Shown here: one piece after another, positions 1 to 8,890 of the stretch
Position numbering within the stretch: the first letter of the stretch is position 1
How the letters are laid out: every line of letters begins with the position of its first letter
From: an uncultured Acetatifactor sp.
GTDB lineage: Bacteria; Bacillota; Clostridia; Lachnospirales; Lachnospiraceae
Reading direction: 5' to 3'
NCBI GenBank assembly: GCA_910578185.1
Contig: CAJTPN010000007.1
Location: 81,893 to 145,892, forward strand
DNA length: 64,000 nt
Program-made: the position numbers and the translations under genes
Notes under the pieces: model-generated
What the model was told of the DNA's origin: nothing
Databases searched by the model: none
The model's input: the letters and a program-made list of their open reading frames with translations, nothing else

Positions 1-490
1 GAAGCAGTTCCTCCAGATTCAGTAATTCTGTTAACTCATCGAGATTATCCCGATAAACCGGGTCTGAAATGGAATAGATATCCTTTAACAATTCAAAGGA
101 ATCTATGACCGGAACATCCCACCATAATTGGGAGCGCTGTCCAAAGACCACGCCAATCTGCCGTACATGCTCGATACGACGGTACTTTTCCTGTCTTGTC
201 ATGGGCTTGTGCCGAGGATGGTCTATATCCCACAAAAGCCTGCCGTCGATTCGTACCCGTCCGCTGTCGGGGGTTAATATTCCGCTTAGAATTTTGATTG
301 TGGAGCTTTTGCCCGCTCCGTTGGGGCCTATGTATCCTACCATCTCGCCGTCGCGAATGGTAAAGCTGATATTCTTAAGGGCGCAGATTTCCTCATACTC
401 CCTGTGAAAAAGCGCTTTCCAGGCTTCCTTAAAGCCGGCGTTTCTCTTTGCGATTCTGTATGACTTACAGACGTTTTCCATCGTAATCAT
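1..490 (-). CDS. ABC transporter ATP-binding protein (ABC-2 type), 3' part cut by window
   Basis: The reverse strand reads about 163 residues of an ABC ATPase from an ATG at 490 preceded by AGGAGGAAGCGG. A Walker A motif GPNGAGKSS lies near residue 57, followed by a segment VVFGQRSQLWWD that corresponds to the Q-loop region of ABC-2 exporters of the drug/viologen or polysaccharide type. The Walker B and signature motifs lie beyond the window edge, so the gene is partial here. A second in-frame ATG at 481 is possible, but the ribosome-binding site favours 490. It diverges from the LytTR regulator at 797. Its permease partner is presumably downstream, outside the window; substrate cannot be told. 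Confidence 0.85.
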   Translation of the reverse strand, partial: MITMENVCKSYRIAKRNAGFKEAWKALFHREYEEICALKNISFTIRDGEMVGYIGPNGAGKSSTIKILSGILTPDSGRVRIDGRLLWDIDHPRHKPMTRQEKYRRIEHVRQIGVVFGQRSQLWWDVPVIDSFELLKDIYSISDPVYRDNLDELTELLNLEELL

Positions 491-567
491 TTCCGCTTCC
501 TCCTGGTAGTTATATTTTTGGTTCGGGGTGATTCCCGGAACCTAATATCTTGCCAAGTAGGTCTGAC

Positions 568-673
568 TTTGCCGGATTTTGCCGACAAATACCTGAATGG
601 TATGAATTGAAGGACTCTAATAATATCAGGAATTTAAGCGGCTGTCAATAGAAAGAGGGGATATTTTGCCGAT
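568..673. promoter_or_regulatory. Three TTTGCCG repeats in divergent intergenic region
   Basis: The 306-bp gap between the divergent ABC ATPase and LytTR genes holds three copies of TTTGCCGR at 568, 578 and 665; the first two are one helical turn apart. They could be a binding site for a regulator of either gene. This is seen only as sequence repetition; no regulator is assigned. Confidence 0.25.
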
Positions 674-699
674 ATTTTGTACTTGATCTTGAGTTTGTC

Positions 700-729
700 T
701 TGCCTGCAAGCCAGCTAATGGATTATAAT
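700..729 (+). promoter_or_regulatory. Putative sigma-A promoter for LytTR regulator
   Basis: TTGCCT (700-705), an 18-bp spacer and a perfect TATAAT (724-729) lie about 68 bp upstream of the ATG at 797. Confidence 0.45.
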
Positions 730-796
730 AAGACAGTATAAGAGCTGTAAGGGGTTCATTTTTGGGAAGAAAACGGTACGCAGGGAGGAGGAGCAC

Positions 797-1498
797 ATGG
801 TTTATCGGTTGGCGATCTGTGATGATGAACAGACGCAGATTCAATATATCAAATCCGTGCTGGCAAAATGGAGTGAGCGATCCGGAAATATCTGCGAGAT
901 ACAGGAGTTTCCTTCGGCGGAGGCATTTCTTTTTGCATATGAGGGTGATAAAGCATATGATATCCTGCTGTTGGATGTGAAGATGCGGGACATGTCCGGC
1001 ATTGACCTGGCAAGGCGTATCCGCCTGGAAGACAACAGGGTGGAGATTATCTTTCTCACTTCGTACTTTGAGTTTGCCGGGGAAGGGTATGAAGTGGATG
1101 CGCTGCATTACCTGCTGAAGCCGGTGGCCGAGGGTAAGATGTTGGATGTTCTCGCCAAGGCGGCGGAAAAGCTTGCGGCGGAGCCTCCTTTTGTCGTGAT
1201 TACCTGCGAGGGGGAGACGCTGAAATTATATGAGACGGATATCCTCTATGTGGAAGCCTTTCTGCATTATATATCCATCCATACAAGAGATAAGGAATAT
1301 AAGATAAAAGAAAGTATTTCCGCATTTGAAGAAAAGCTGGGAGAAGATTTTTTCCGAATTCATCGTTCTTATCTTGTCTCTTTGAAATGTATAATCAGGA
1401 TTTCAAGGACGACGATAACGCTGGAAAGCGGTATGCAGTTACCCCTTGCGCGGGGAAAGTATGACGAGGTCAACCGGGCATTTATCCGGCGGAACTGA
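797..1498 (+). CDS. LytTR-family response regulator
   Basis: A 233-residue cytoplasmic response regulator of the LytR/AgrA type. The receiver domain spans about residues 3-120 with acidic pocket D9-D10, phospho-acceptor D60 (in LLLDVKM), T88 and K109. A LytTR DNA-binding domain follows at about 133-232, with the characteristic FFRIHRSYLVS stretch. GGAGGAGG lies just upstream of the ATG. It is 67 bp from the GHKL kinase gene at 1566, its likely partner, and upstream of an ABC exporter pair whose leader carries a direct repeat with the spacing LytTR proteins bind. Inference: phosphorylation by the neighbouring kinase switches on the exporter genes. Confidence 0.92.
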   Translation: MVYRLAICDDEQTQIQYIKSVLAKWSERSGNICEIQEFPSAEAFLFAYEGDKAYDILLLDVKMRDMSGIDLARRIRLEDNRVEIIFLTSYFEFAGEGYEVDALHYLLKPVAEGKMLDVLAKAAEKLAAEPPFVVITCEGETLKLYETDILYVEAFLHYISIHTRDKEYKIKESISAFEEKLGEDFFRIHRSYLVSLKCIIRISRTTITLESGMQLPLARGKYDEVNRAFIRRN

Positions 1499-1565
1499 GA
1501 GAAGGGGATTTAGGGAATACAACTCCGATTGGGAAACGGCATAGGATTTTGGAGAGGAAAACAAA

Positions 1566-2216
1566 ATGAGAAAGAAGACATATCTGAGACTGGTAGAATA
1601 TCAGACGGAGCAGTCCAGACAGCATTTGGGTGAAGTGCAAAGCATATACAGGGAGATGCGGGGCTACAAACATGATTTTCATCATCATCTGCAGGCTCTG
1701 AAAGGACAGCTTGAGGCGGGAGAGGTGGGAAGGGCGTTGGAATATATCGCCCAGTTGGATGAGAATCTGATGGCGGTGGACAGGCTTTTAAAAACAGGAA
1801 ATGTGACCTTGGATGCCATTTTATCCGCAAAGATTGCACAGGCAAAAAGCGCGGGTATTTCGGTTTCAGTGAAGGCATTGGTGCCGGATGGGCTTTTGCT
1901 TACGGACCTGGAGCTTGGAATCGTGGTGGGAAATTTGTTGGACAATGCCATAGAGGCCTGCGGCCTGGCGCAGGGAGACCGTTTTATCCGCATCTATATG
2001 AAGATGAAGGGAAAGATGCTCTATTTTTCCATGTTGAATTCCGCAGGCAGGAAAGAGCGGAAAAAAGGCAGTTTGTTTCCGTCCCGCAAAGAGGGGCTGC
2101 ATGGTTTTGGGTTACGGCGTGTGGATACGATTCTCAAGGAGCATGGGGGATGGTGTAAGTATAACAGTGAAGAAGGCGCGTTTACTACGGAATTTCTGGT
2201 ACCTGCGCTTGGGTAA
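1566..2216 (+). CDS. Soluble GHKL-domain histidine kinase (AgrC-like, no sensor domain)
   Basis: A 216-residue protein with the AgrC/GHKL kinase layout but no N-terminal membrane domain: it opens directly with a charged dimerisation helix. The probable phospho-acceptor is His36 in KHDFHHHL. The N-box is GNLLDNAIEAC around residues 135-145, and a GFGLRRV glycine loop lies near residue 180. Family members usually carry five to seven transmembrane helices before this region, and the 67 bp between the regulator stop and this ATG encode none, so a sensor-less kinase is seen, not a missed start (GGAGAGG sits before the ATG). It must receive its signal from another protein, possibly the exporter downstream. 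Truncation of an ancestral sensor cannot be excluded. Confidence 0.85.
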   Translation: MRKKTYLRLVEYQTEQSRQHLGEVQSIYREMRGYKHDFHHHLQALKGQLEAGEVGRALEYIAQLDENLMAVDRLLKTGNVTLDAILSAKIAQAKSAGISVSVKALVPDGLLLTDLELGIVVGNLLDNAIEACGLAQGDRFIRIYMKMKGKMLYFSMLNSAGRKERKKGSLFPSRKEGLHGFGLRRVDTILKEHGGWCKYNSEEGAFTTEFLVPALG

Positions 2217-2334
2217 GGCGGTATTGGAAGCCGATTATAGGTTTGGCGCAGCGTCGGTTTTTGCGGAGCGCAGGCTTGCAGGGTGAATCTGTCTCGCCCC
2301 GCGCCTCTCTGCGGAGCTGTCGGGGATTTTGTCT

Positions 2335-2371
2335 GCAATTCGTGTACGGGTGAAAGCAATTCATGCACGGA
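2335..2371. promoter_or_regulatory. Putative LytTR operator: direct repeat with 21-bp period
   Basis: GCAATTCGTGTACGGG (2335-2350) and GCAATTCATGCACGGA (2356-2371) match at 13 of 16 positions and start exactly 21 bp apart, the two-turn spacing of LytTR binding sites. They end just upstream of a weak T-rich -35 region and a TAAAAT (2398-2403) that precede the exporter gene at 2428. The match to a LytTR site is by geometry, not by a known consensus. Confidence 0.5.
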
Positions 2372-2427
2372 TTGTTTTTTTTGTGGGATGAATTGGGTAA
2401 AATGAGCAGGAAGGGAGTGATGAGAGG

Positions 2428-4356
2428 TTGAAACAGGGAAAGAAAACAAAATCAAAAATTAAGCCTTACCGGTCGGCTTTTTCAAACGCCATCTGGAGCT
2501 TTCGGGAGATGATGAAGGAAGTGGCCTCGGCCTTTTGGCTGATGGTATTCGAAGTTCCGATTAATGTTGCAAGGACTTATGCGGGGGTATATCTTCCTGC
2601 GCTGGTGGTGGCTGAGGTGACAGGGAATGCGGATTTGTCTCACGCGGTAGTGGCGGTGGGAGGAGTTATCCTGTTTCTGTTTGTGACAGAAGCACTGCTG
2701 TTGTTTCTGCAGAATATGTCTCATGTGGGACTGGCTTTGGTGTATCGGGCAAAAAAAAGCATGAAATTGGAGAGGAAATCAATGAATTGCTTTTACCAGC
2801 TATATGAGCAGAAAGAAATTCATGATCTATACGATCGCGCAATGAATGCCACGCAGACATGGAACGGCCGACAACCCATATCCGATATGCCCAGGCATAG
2901 CCTGAAACTGGTGGAAAATATTTTAAGTTATTGTTTGTTTGGATCGATGATTTCACTGGTAAGTCCCTGGCTTGTGCCGCTTTTGACCATTGCGCCCCTG
3001 GTCAACTGGCTGTGCGCCCGAGCGTATCGGAAGTGGGAATATGCCAATCGGGAGAAATGGGTGGATCTTGACCGTAAGCTGAAATATGTCAGGACAAAAC
3101 CATCTGATTATGCAGCGGCCAAGGATATCCGAATTTATGGAATGGCGGGATGGTTTCGGGAGACATATAGGGAGCTTTCAAAACAGCGGTGTGCATGGGA
3201 CAAAAGAAGCGCCTGGCGCAGTTTCCTGTCTCGAATTGCCGATTTATTGGTGATTCTTATACGGGACGGGGCGGCATATGCCCTGCTGATACAGATGACG
3301 CTTTCCGGAGAGATTACGGTGGATAAATTTGTGCTGTATTTTGCCGCCATTTCCAGCTTTGCCTCGTTTGTGGGCAATATTATGAAGTCTTGGAATGACT
3401 TACATACGGCAAGCCTGAAACTTTGCGATTACCGTCAGTTTATGGACATATCGGAAATGGAAGGATCCGGGGAAGTTCGTGTGGAGGATATTCTGACCGG
3501 GGCGCCGGAAATTCGGTTCGAGCATGTGTCGTTCCGGTATGAAGGAGCGAATCAGGATACGCTGCACGATATCAGCTTTACTATGAAGGCCGGTGAAAAA
3601 ATTGCCCTGGTGGGAAGAAACGGTGCCGGAAAAACCACCCTGGTCAAACTTTTGTGCGGGCTTTACCAGCCCACTGAGGGGGTGATCAGGATCAATGGAA
3701 TTTCTGTGGATAAATTTACCCGCAAAGATTATTATCGTCTGTTATCGCCGGTTTTTCAGGAGATAAAAACTACATTTTTTTCCCTGGCCGAGAATGTATC
3801 AGGACAGATCGGAGATGGGACGGATTATGAGCGTGCGGAGCAATGTATGAGACTGGCGGGGCTTGGGGAAAAAATAGACTCTTTGTCCCAGGGAATTTAT
3901 TCCAAATTGGATAAACAGGTGAATAAAGACGGCATCGTACTGTCCGGAGGGGAGCTGCAGAAGCTGATGCTGGCCAGAGCAATCTATAAGGATGCACCGG
4001 TGCTGATACTGGACGAACCTACTGCGGCGCTTGATCCAATTGCCGAGAATCAGATTTATCTGCAGTATCATGACATGACGGCAAAGAAGACCTCTCTTTT
4101 TATTTCTCACAGGCTGGCTTCCACCCAGTTTTGCGACCGAATCCTTTACTTGAAAGACGGACAAATCGTTGAGGAAGGAACCCACAGCGAGTTGATTGCA
4201 CTGGGCGGGGAATACGGTGAACTTTATGAAATGCAAAGTTGCTGGTACAGGGAAGATTATGTTCCGGAAGAGAGCTGGGACGTTGAAGGGAAAGAAAGTA
4301 CGGTTCTCCAAGGAGACAAGGTGTCTTCGGAGAACGGGAATAGGAGCGGAAAATGA
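2428..4356 (+). CDS. ABC exporter half-transporter (permease-ATPase), subunit 1
   Basis: A 642-residue half-transporter: about six transmembrane helices in residues 25-330, then an ATPase domain with Walker A GRNGAGKTT near 395, signature LSGGE near 504, Walker B LILDEPTAALD near 524 and an H-loop in ISHRLAS. The transmembrane part carries a KDIRIYGM segment shared with the next gene. The start is TTG at 2428; the nearby ATG and GTG are out of frame and stop at once, and GGAAGGGAG lies 11 bp upstream. The stop overlaps the next start (ATGA), so the two are translationally coupled and probably form a heterodimer. Substrate is unknown; a peptide is plausible from the AgrA-type regulator, but no peptide gene was found. 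Confidence 0.9.
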   Translation: MKQGKKTKSKIKPYRSAFSNAIWSFREMMKEVASAFWLMVFEVPINVARTYAGVYLPALVVAEVTGNADLSHAVVAVGGVILFLFVTEALLLFLQNMSHVGLALVYRAKKSMKLERKSMNCFYQLYEQKEIHDLYDRAMNATQTWNGRQPISDMPRHSLKLVENILSYCLFGSMISLVSPWLVPLLTIAPLVNWLCARAYRKWEYANREKWVDLDRKLKYVRTKPSDYAAAKDIRIYGMAGWFRETYRELSKQRCAWDKRSAWRSFLSRIADLLVILIRDGAAYALLIQMTLSGEITVDKFVLYFAAISSFASFVGNIMKSWNDLHTASLKLCDYRQFMDISEMEGSGEVRVEDILTGAPEIRFEHVSFRYEGANQDTLHDISFTMKAGEKIALVGRNGAGKTTLVKLLCGLYQPTEGVIRINGISVDKFTRKDYYRLLSPVFQEIKTTFFSLAENVSGQIGDGTDYERAEQCMRLAGLGEKIDSLSQGIYSKLDKQVNKDGIVLSGGELQKLMLARAIYKDAPVLILDEPTAALDPIAENQIYLQYHDMTAKKTSLFISHRLASTQFCDRILYLKDGQIVEEGTHSELIALGGEYGELYEMQSCWYREDYVPEESWDVEGKESTVLQGDKVSSENGNRSGK

Positions 4357-6167
4357 AACTGTCAGAGCATATACAAATAGCCAGAAAATCTTTTTTACAT
4401 TTGCTGTCGCTGAGCAGGGAATATACCATATGTCTTATTCTGCATGCCGTTCTTACGGCGGCTGTGCCGTATGCGCCGATTGTGTTTTCAGCAAGGCTTG
4501 TTGACGCGCTTTTTGAGGGAGCGCCTTTGGAAGTGCTGATTCTCTATGTCTCGCTGACTGTGGGAATTGTATTTTTGCTGAAGCTTTTGGACACTTATAT
4601 ATCCGCCCGCAAGACTATCATTTCTGCAGATGCCATGTATCGGAATCAGGAGTGGAAATATTCCGAGAAGGCAATGCAGATGGCATATGAGTCCATAGAA
4701 GATCGGGATGTGGCACTCCTGCGTGAGAGAATCAGAATTGAATCTCAGACAGGATACAATTTGTTTTATCTGTTTCATTGTACAGACAGTCTCATTCACA
4801 ATATAACGCAGGTAATCCTGTCTGTTTCGCTGACAATGTCGTTTTTCTTGCTGGAAGCGATTCACCCATATACAAAGTTTGGGGTGGCCGGAGGGATGCT
4901 GCTGGTTGTGCTGTGCAGGATTGGGATTGTCAAAAAGACGGAGGGACTGAACAATGCGTTTTTTGAGGGATGTGTTGATTTAAATGTAATCAGTAATAAA
5001 TATTATGATTATGTGGGAGATTACGGCAGCGGTAAGGATATCCGGATTTACAACATGGCTGACGGATTGGTGTCATATATGGGAGATGTGTTTTCCGGGT
5101 TATGCCAGAGGGAAAAGGAGAAAGATATCAAGATAGCCTGGATCGGGCTTGTAGATGTGGCTATGAATTATTTGCTGCGTTTTGGAATTTATATGGTTCT
5201 TCTTGCGGCAGTGCTTGCCGGTAACATCTCGGTGGGAGCCATCGCCAGGTATGTTTCCTGTGTCATGCTGCTTTTATCCGCAGTTTCCAAGGTGGTATCC
5301 GACGGGCAGACGGCGCTTTTGAACCATAAATATCTCAAGCGATATTTCTCGTATTTTGAGATTCCGAATCATATGTATCAGGGTTCTCTCACGGTGGAAA
5401 AGCGGGATGACAATGATTATAACGTGGAATTCCGAAATGTCTCTTTTCGGTATCCCCATATGGAAAACTATGCCCTTCGCAATGTGAATCTGAAATTTAA
5501 AGTGGGTGAAAAGCTTGCTCTGGTGGGCATAAACGGAAGCGGTAAGACCACTTTTATCAAGTTAATGTGCCGGCTCTATGATCCAACAGAAGGGGTGATT
5601 CTGTTAAACGGCGTTGATATCAGGAAATATGATTATGATGAGTACATGTCTGTATTTTCGGTGGTTTTTCAGGATTTCGGGCTCTTTTCTTTCGGGCTTG
5701 GGCAGAATGTGGCGGCAGATTTCGTTTACGATGGACAGCGTGTAAGGAGATGCCTGGAACAGGCCGGATTTGGAGATCGGCTGAACGCCATGCCGGAGGG
5801 GCTGGAAACCTGTCTGTACAGGAATTTTGACAAGAAAGGGGTGGAAATTTCCGGCGGTGAAGCGCAGAAAATTGCTCTTGCCCGGGCTTTATACAAGGAT
5901 GCACCCTTTCTGATATTGGATGAGCCTACCGCAGCGCTGGATCCGGTTGCGGAATATGAAATATACAGCAAATTTAACGTGATTGCAGGGGACAAGACCG
6001 CCATCTTCATCAGTCACCGGCTGGCTTCCTGCCGATTCTGCGACAAGATTGTAGTATTTGACGGCGGCAGAATCGTACAGACAGGAGGTCATGATGAACT
6101 GCTATCTCAGAAGGACGGCAAATACCATGAACTCTGGTATGCCCAGGCCAGGCATTATACATCATAG
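4353..6167 (+). CDS. ABC exporter half-transporter (permease-ATPase), subunit 2
   Basis: A 604-residue partner of the preceding gene, overlapping it by 4 bp. It has an N-terminal membrane domain (residues about 20-320, with KDIRIYNM as in subunit 1) and a complete ATPase: Walker A GINGSGKTT near 391, ISGGEAQ signature near 499, LILDEPTAALDP Walker B near 519, ISHRLAS H-loop. Unlike the asymmetric pair at 18-22 kb, both subunits here keep consensus catalytic residues. A rho-independent terminator follows 9 bp after the stop, closing the regulator-kinase-exporter unit. Confidence 0.9.
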   Translation: MKLSEHIQIARKSFLHLLSLSREYTICLILHAVLTAAVPYAPIVFSARLVDALFEGAPLEVLILYVSLTVGIVFLLKLLDTYISARKTIISADAMYRNQEWKYSEKAMQMAYESIEDRDVALLRERIRIESQTGYNLFYLFHCTDSLIHNITQVILSVSLTMSFFLLEAIHPYTKFGVAGGMLLVVLCRIGIVKKTEGLNNAFFEGCVDLNVISNKYYDYVGDYGSGKDIRIYNMADGLVSYMGDVFSGLCQREKEKDIKIAWIGLVDVAMNYLLRFGIYMVLLAAVLAGNISVGAIARYVSCVMLLLSAVSKVVSDGQTALLNHKYLKRYFSYFEIPNHMYQGSLTVEKRDDNDYNVEFRNVSFRYPHMENYALRNVNLKFKVGEKLALVGINGSGKTTFIKLMCRLYDPTEGVILLNGVDIRKYDYDEYMSVFSVVFQDFGLFSFGLGQNVAADFVYDGQRVRRCLEQAGFGDRLNAMPEGLETCLYRNFDKKGVEISGGEAQKIALARALYKDAPFLILDEPTAALDPVAEYEIYSKFNVIAGDKTAIFISHRLASCRFCDKIVVFDGGRIVQTGGHDELLSQKDGKYHELWYAQARHYTS

Positions 6168-6175
6168 CCCGTTTT

Positions 6176-6216
6176 TGGCAACAGTGCAGCGATCTGTTTG
6201 GACTGTTGCCATTTTT
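6176..6216 (+). terminator. Rho-independent terminator after exporter pair
   Basis: A 10-bp perfect stem (TGGCAACAGT / ACTGTTGCCA) with a 16-nt loop is followed by ATTTTT. Confidence 0.85.
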
Positions 6217-6515
6217 GGCTTGCATTTTTCTCATATTCCCTGTAAACTGAGGTTACAGTTCGTAACAGTTTAGACAGCGATGTCAGTTAGTTGGGACTAC
6301 GGCAATCAGGCGGTAAAGACCGTTGGGGCCTTGTGAAGTATCTGTGGAGATTTGACATTGGGTAATGTGAGCCTTCTGGCCGGCATTGCCGGTGCGCATA
6401 GAGCGCCAAAACGGCGGGCAGAACAGCTCCACAAAACACTTTTGGAAGTGTCCGCCGTGCTTTTAACGAATTGACATTGTTTCAGACAGGTCTTGGGGTC
6501 ATAAAAGGAGCCGTC
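6217..6515. other. Intergenic region, no gene seen
   Basis: About 300 bp before the glycosyltransferase gene. It holds two TTGACATT motifs (near 6352 and 6471), neither with a convincing -10 at normal spacing, and GC-rich short inverted repeats near 6378-6415. No coding signal was recognised. Confidence 0.4.
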
Positions 6516-8414
6516 ATGAAAAAAATCACTTGGATTAGAACAGGTCTTTTGCTGCTTGTCATTACCTTTGCGGTGCTTGGCGGTAATTTCCTGTATACAG
6601 GGGTTAGAAATGCCTCTCCGCTGGAGATGGCAGGGACAAGTTTTTCTCTGGAAGAAGGTATCGTCTTGACGCAGACGTTTACACCCGCACACAATAAGCT
6701 GACATCGGTTGCGCTGGCGCTTGGGAAGCCTGTTTCTGCCGATGGTATGACAGGCGACATGCGTGTTATATTATCCGTTCATGATACCGGAGCAGAGGTA
6801 CATGCCATGGATGTGCCCCTGGAAGGGATGCCGGATAAATGGTATGTGGATTTGCCTGTAAATGTTCGGCTTGATACGGATGTCATGTATGATCTCTCCG
6901 TTTCCGTGTCAAATTACCAGAACAATGAAGCTCCTTCTCTGTATTTGGTACCCCTGTCCTTTCAGGGACCGGAAATCGACGGGAATATAAGGGGTGTGGG
7001 TGCATCGTCCCTCTCGGACGGGGAATCGGCTGCGGTTTGCTTTACGTACGATGTGCTGGTTCCTGGGAGACTGACGGCATTTTTGCTGATAATCGGGGGG
7101 ATTTTGTTGTGTGTGGGATTGACGTTCCTTTATCGTCGGAAGAAGCAGGGTGAGGCAAGGACAGTCAATGAACTGCTGCAGACGGAAATCTGTCGGGTAC
7201 CGGTGGTTCATATTTTGTTTTTCCTGGCCGTTACAGCGGCTGCGGTTATCTTACGATTCGCCTTTCTGTCGGTGAAAAGCAATGATTACTATATTGCCTA
7301 TGAGGTGTGGATCAGTGAGATCCGAAACGGCGGAGGACTTGCCTCTCTTGGAAAGGATATCGGGGATAATCCGCCCTTATATATGACATTGATTACACTG
7401 GCGAGTTATCTGCCCTTTGAGCCGGTAGTGATTGTAAAAATTCCTTCCCTAATATTTGATTTTGTGCTGGCTGCGGTTTGTGTAAGGCTGTTTGGGCGGC
7501 TGGGAGGGAAGGAACTTGGCAAAAAACTCACGCTGTACGCAGTGATTTTGTTAAATCCCCTCACGCTGCTTGACTCCGCGGCGTGGGGGCAATGTGACAG
7601 CTTATATGTTTCCTTTACACTGCTTATGCTGTTGGCGCTGTGTGAAGCAAGGCCCTGGGATGCGGTTTCCGGGGGGCCGGCGGGTTTTTGGAAGTCGGGG
7701 GATGGTATCTGCCTGTTGTTTTCCGTTGGGCTCTCTTTGAAGCTGCAGGCTATATTTTTCCTTCCGGTGTTATGTCTTATATGGATTGTTCAAAAAAGGA
7801 ATCTGCTGAAGCCTCCGCAGCTGCTGTGGATACCTATTATATATACGTTAAGCTGCATTCCCATGTATCTGGCCGGACGCAGCCTAAAAGTGATGTTTAA
7901 AATCTATCTGGGACAGGCCAATCGTGATTACGGAACTTTAACGCTGAACTACCCCAATCTCTATCATCTGATCGGCACCTGGTCAGAGGAGCTGAAGGAC
8001 GGGTATTTTGTTTATGGTATGTTATTGGCGCTGCTGCTGTTGCTGTTATTGTATTATCATTTGTACTGCCGCAGGGGCACATGGAACGGGATGCTGCTTT
8101 GTAAGGCCTCGGCGTTAAGTGTGCTTATTATCTGCTTTTGCATGCCGCTGATTCATGAACGCTATGCATTTGCGGCGGAGATGCTTTTGTTTGTGGTGAT
8201 GATGAGAGAAGCCAGGTATATAAAAGTGGCTTTAATTACTATGTTATGTACGTTGTTTACGTACTGCACCTATCTGTTGCAGCTGGAAAGGAGCTTTTCT
8301 GTGCTGCCTGAGTGGGCGGTGGCTCTGGTGAGGCTGGGCGTAATTTTTTATATTGTGAGGGATATTTTCCATTCAAATGTGCCTGAGGGAAAGGATAATG
8401 AGATTTGTTGTTGA
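6516..8414 (+). CDS. Polytopic membrane glycosyltransferase, Gpi18/mannosyltransferase-like
   Basis: About 632 residues. A first transmembrane helix (about 5-25) is followed by a roughly 160-residue extracytoplasmic beta-rich domain, then some ten membrane helices. The segment NPLTLLDSAAWGQCDSLYVSF is typical of the COG5542/PIG-M-like glycosyltransferases that use polyprenyl-phosphate sugars outside the membrane, with an acidic loop residue (NDYY) after the next helix as a candidate catalytic site. The start was set at 6516 because AAAGGAG lies 5 bp before that ATG; an upstream in-frame ATG at 6471 has no such site. The stop overlaps the next start. Likely decorates a cell-surface polymer; donor and acceptor are unknown. 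Confidence 0.75.
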   Translation: MKKITWIRTGLLLLVITFAVLGGNFLYTGVRNASPLEMAGTSFSLEEGIVLTQTFTPAHNKLTSVALALGKPVSADGMTGDMRVILSVHDTGAEVHAMDVPLEGMPDKWYVDLPVNVRLDTDVMYDLSVSVSNYQNNEAPSLYLVPLSFQGPEIDGNIRGVGASSLSDGESAAVCFTYDVLVPGRLTAFLLIIGGILLCVGLTFLYRRKKQGEARTVNELLQTEICRVPVVHILFFLAVTAAAVILRFAFLSVKSNDYYIAYEVWISEIRNGGGLASLGKDIGDNPPLYMTLITLASYLPFEPVVIVKIPSLIFDFVLAAVCVRLFGRLGGKELGKKLTLYAVILLNPLTLLDSAAWGQCDSLYVSFTLLMLLALCEARPWDAVSGGPAGFWKSGDGICLLFSVGLSLKLQAIFFLPVLCLIWIVQKRNLLKPPQLLWIPIIYTLSCIPMYLAGRSLKVMFKIYLGQANRDYGTLTLNYPNLYHLIGTWSEELKDGYFVYGMLLALLLLLLLYYHLYCRRGTWNGMLLCKASALSVLIICFCMPLIHERYAFAAEMLLFVVMMREARYIKVALITMLCTLFTYCTYLLQLERSFSVLPEWAVALVRLGVIFYIVRDIFHSNVPEGKDNEICC

Positions 8415-8790
8415 TCATGCAGAGCAGCAAAATCAGATGATACTTGTCACGGGTGAGACTTCCGTGGGAAGGATTAAGGGAATTTGGAAAGGTGCCGAAC
8501 CGCCGGTTATTGGCAGCGGCTATCACATTGAGTTAGGCATGACTTTTCCCTGCGAAATAGATATTTCACAGGAAAAACAAAGGGCTCCTTATGTGATGTT
8601 TCAGAATGATAAGGTTATGTTCCTTGGCGTTTGTGAAGAGATGGACGAGGACGTTTACTACTTGCGCTTTGATATTGATTGGCTTGAAATGCTTGATATC
8701 AATGCTGTTTATTCCGGGAAGAAAGCAGGTGATGTTGTTTCATTTTCAGTCAGTATCTATGATGTGGAAATTTATCCTTATTCATTATAA
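8398..8790 (+). CDS. Conserved-looking hypothetical protein, 130 aa
   Basis: Not recognised. An acidic, soluble protein with no signal peptide or membrane helix. GAGGGAAAGG precedes the ATG at 8398, which lies inside the end of the glycosyltransferase gene (17-bp overlap), indicating translational coupling; an upstream in-frame ATG at 8377 has a poorer site. Beta-rich composition with many aromatic/acidic residues near the C-terminus recalls small immunity-type proteins, but this is only an impression. Confidence 0.6.
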   Translation: MRFVVDHAEQQNQMILVTGETSVGRIKGIWKGAEPPVIGSGYHIELGMTFPCEIDISQEKQRAPYVMFQNDKVMFLGVCEEMDEDVYYLRFDIDWLEMLDINAVYSGKKAGDVVSFSVSIYDVEIYPYSL

Positions 8791-8890
8791 TTTGATCAAT
8801 CTGTTTTCATGCAAAGGAGCAGAGCAGGTTTGGAAAAGGCGAGCTATATTACAAGTAAGGGCGGAAGGATAGACAGTTGCAGGAGGCAGA

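Noticed and set aside
105..407. 100-codon + strand frame at the window start
   Set aside because: It is the antisense shadow of the ABC ATPase: its APLGPMYPT stretch is the reverse of the Walker A region on the minus strand.
626..1108. 160-codon minus-strand frame over the LytTR gene
   Set aside because: Shadow of the response regulator; no ribosome-binding site and no family resemblance.
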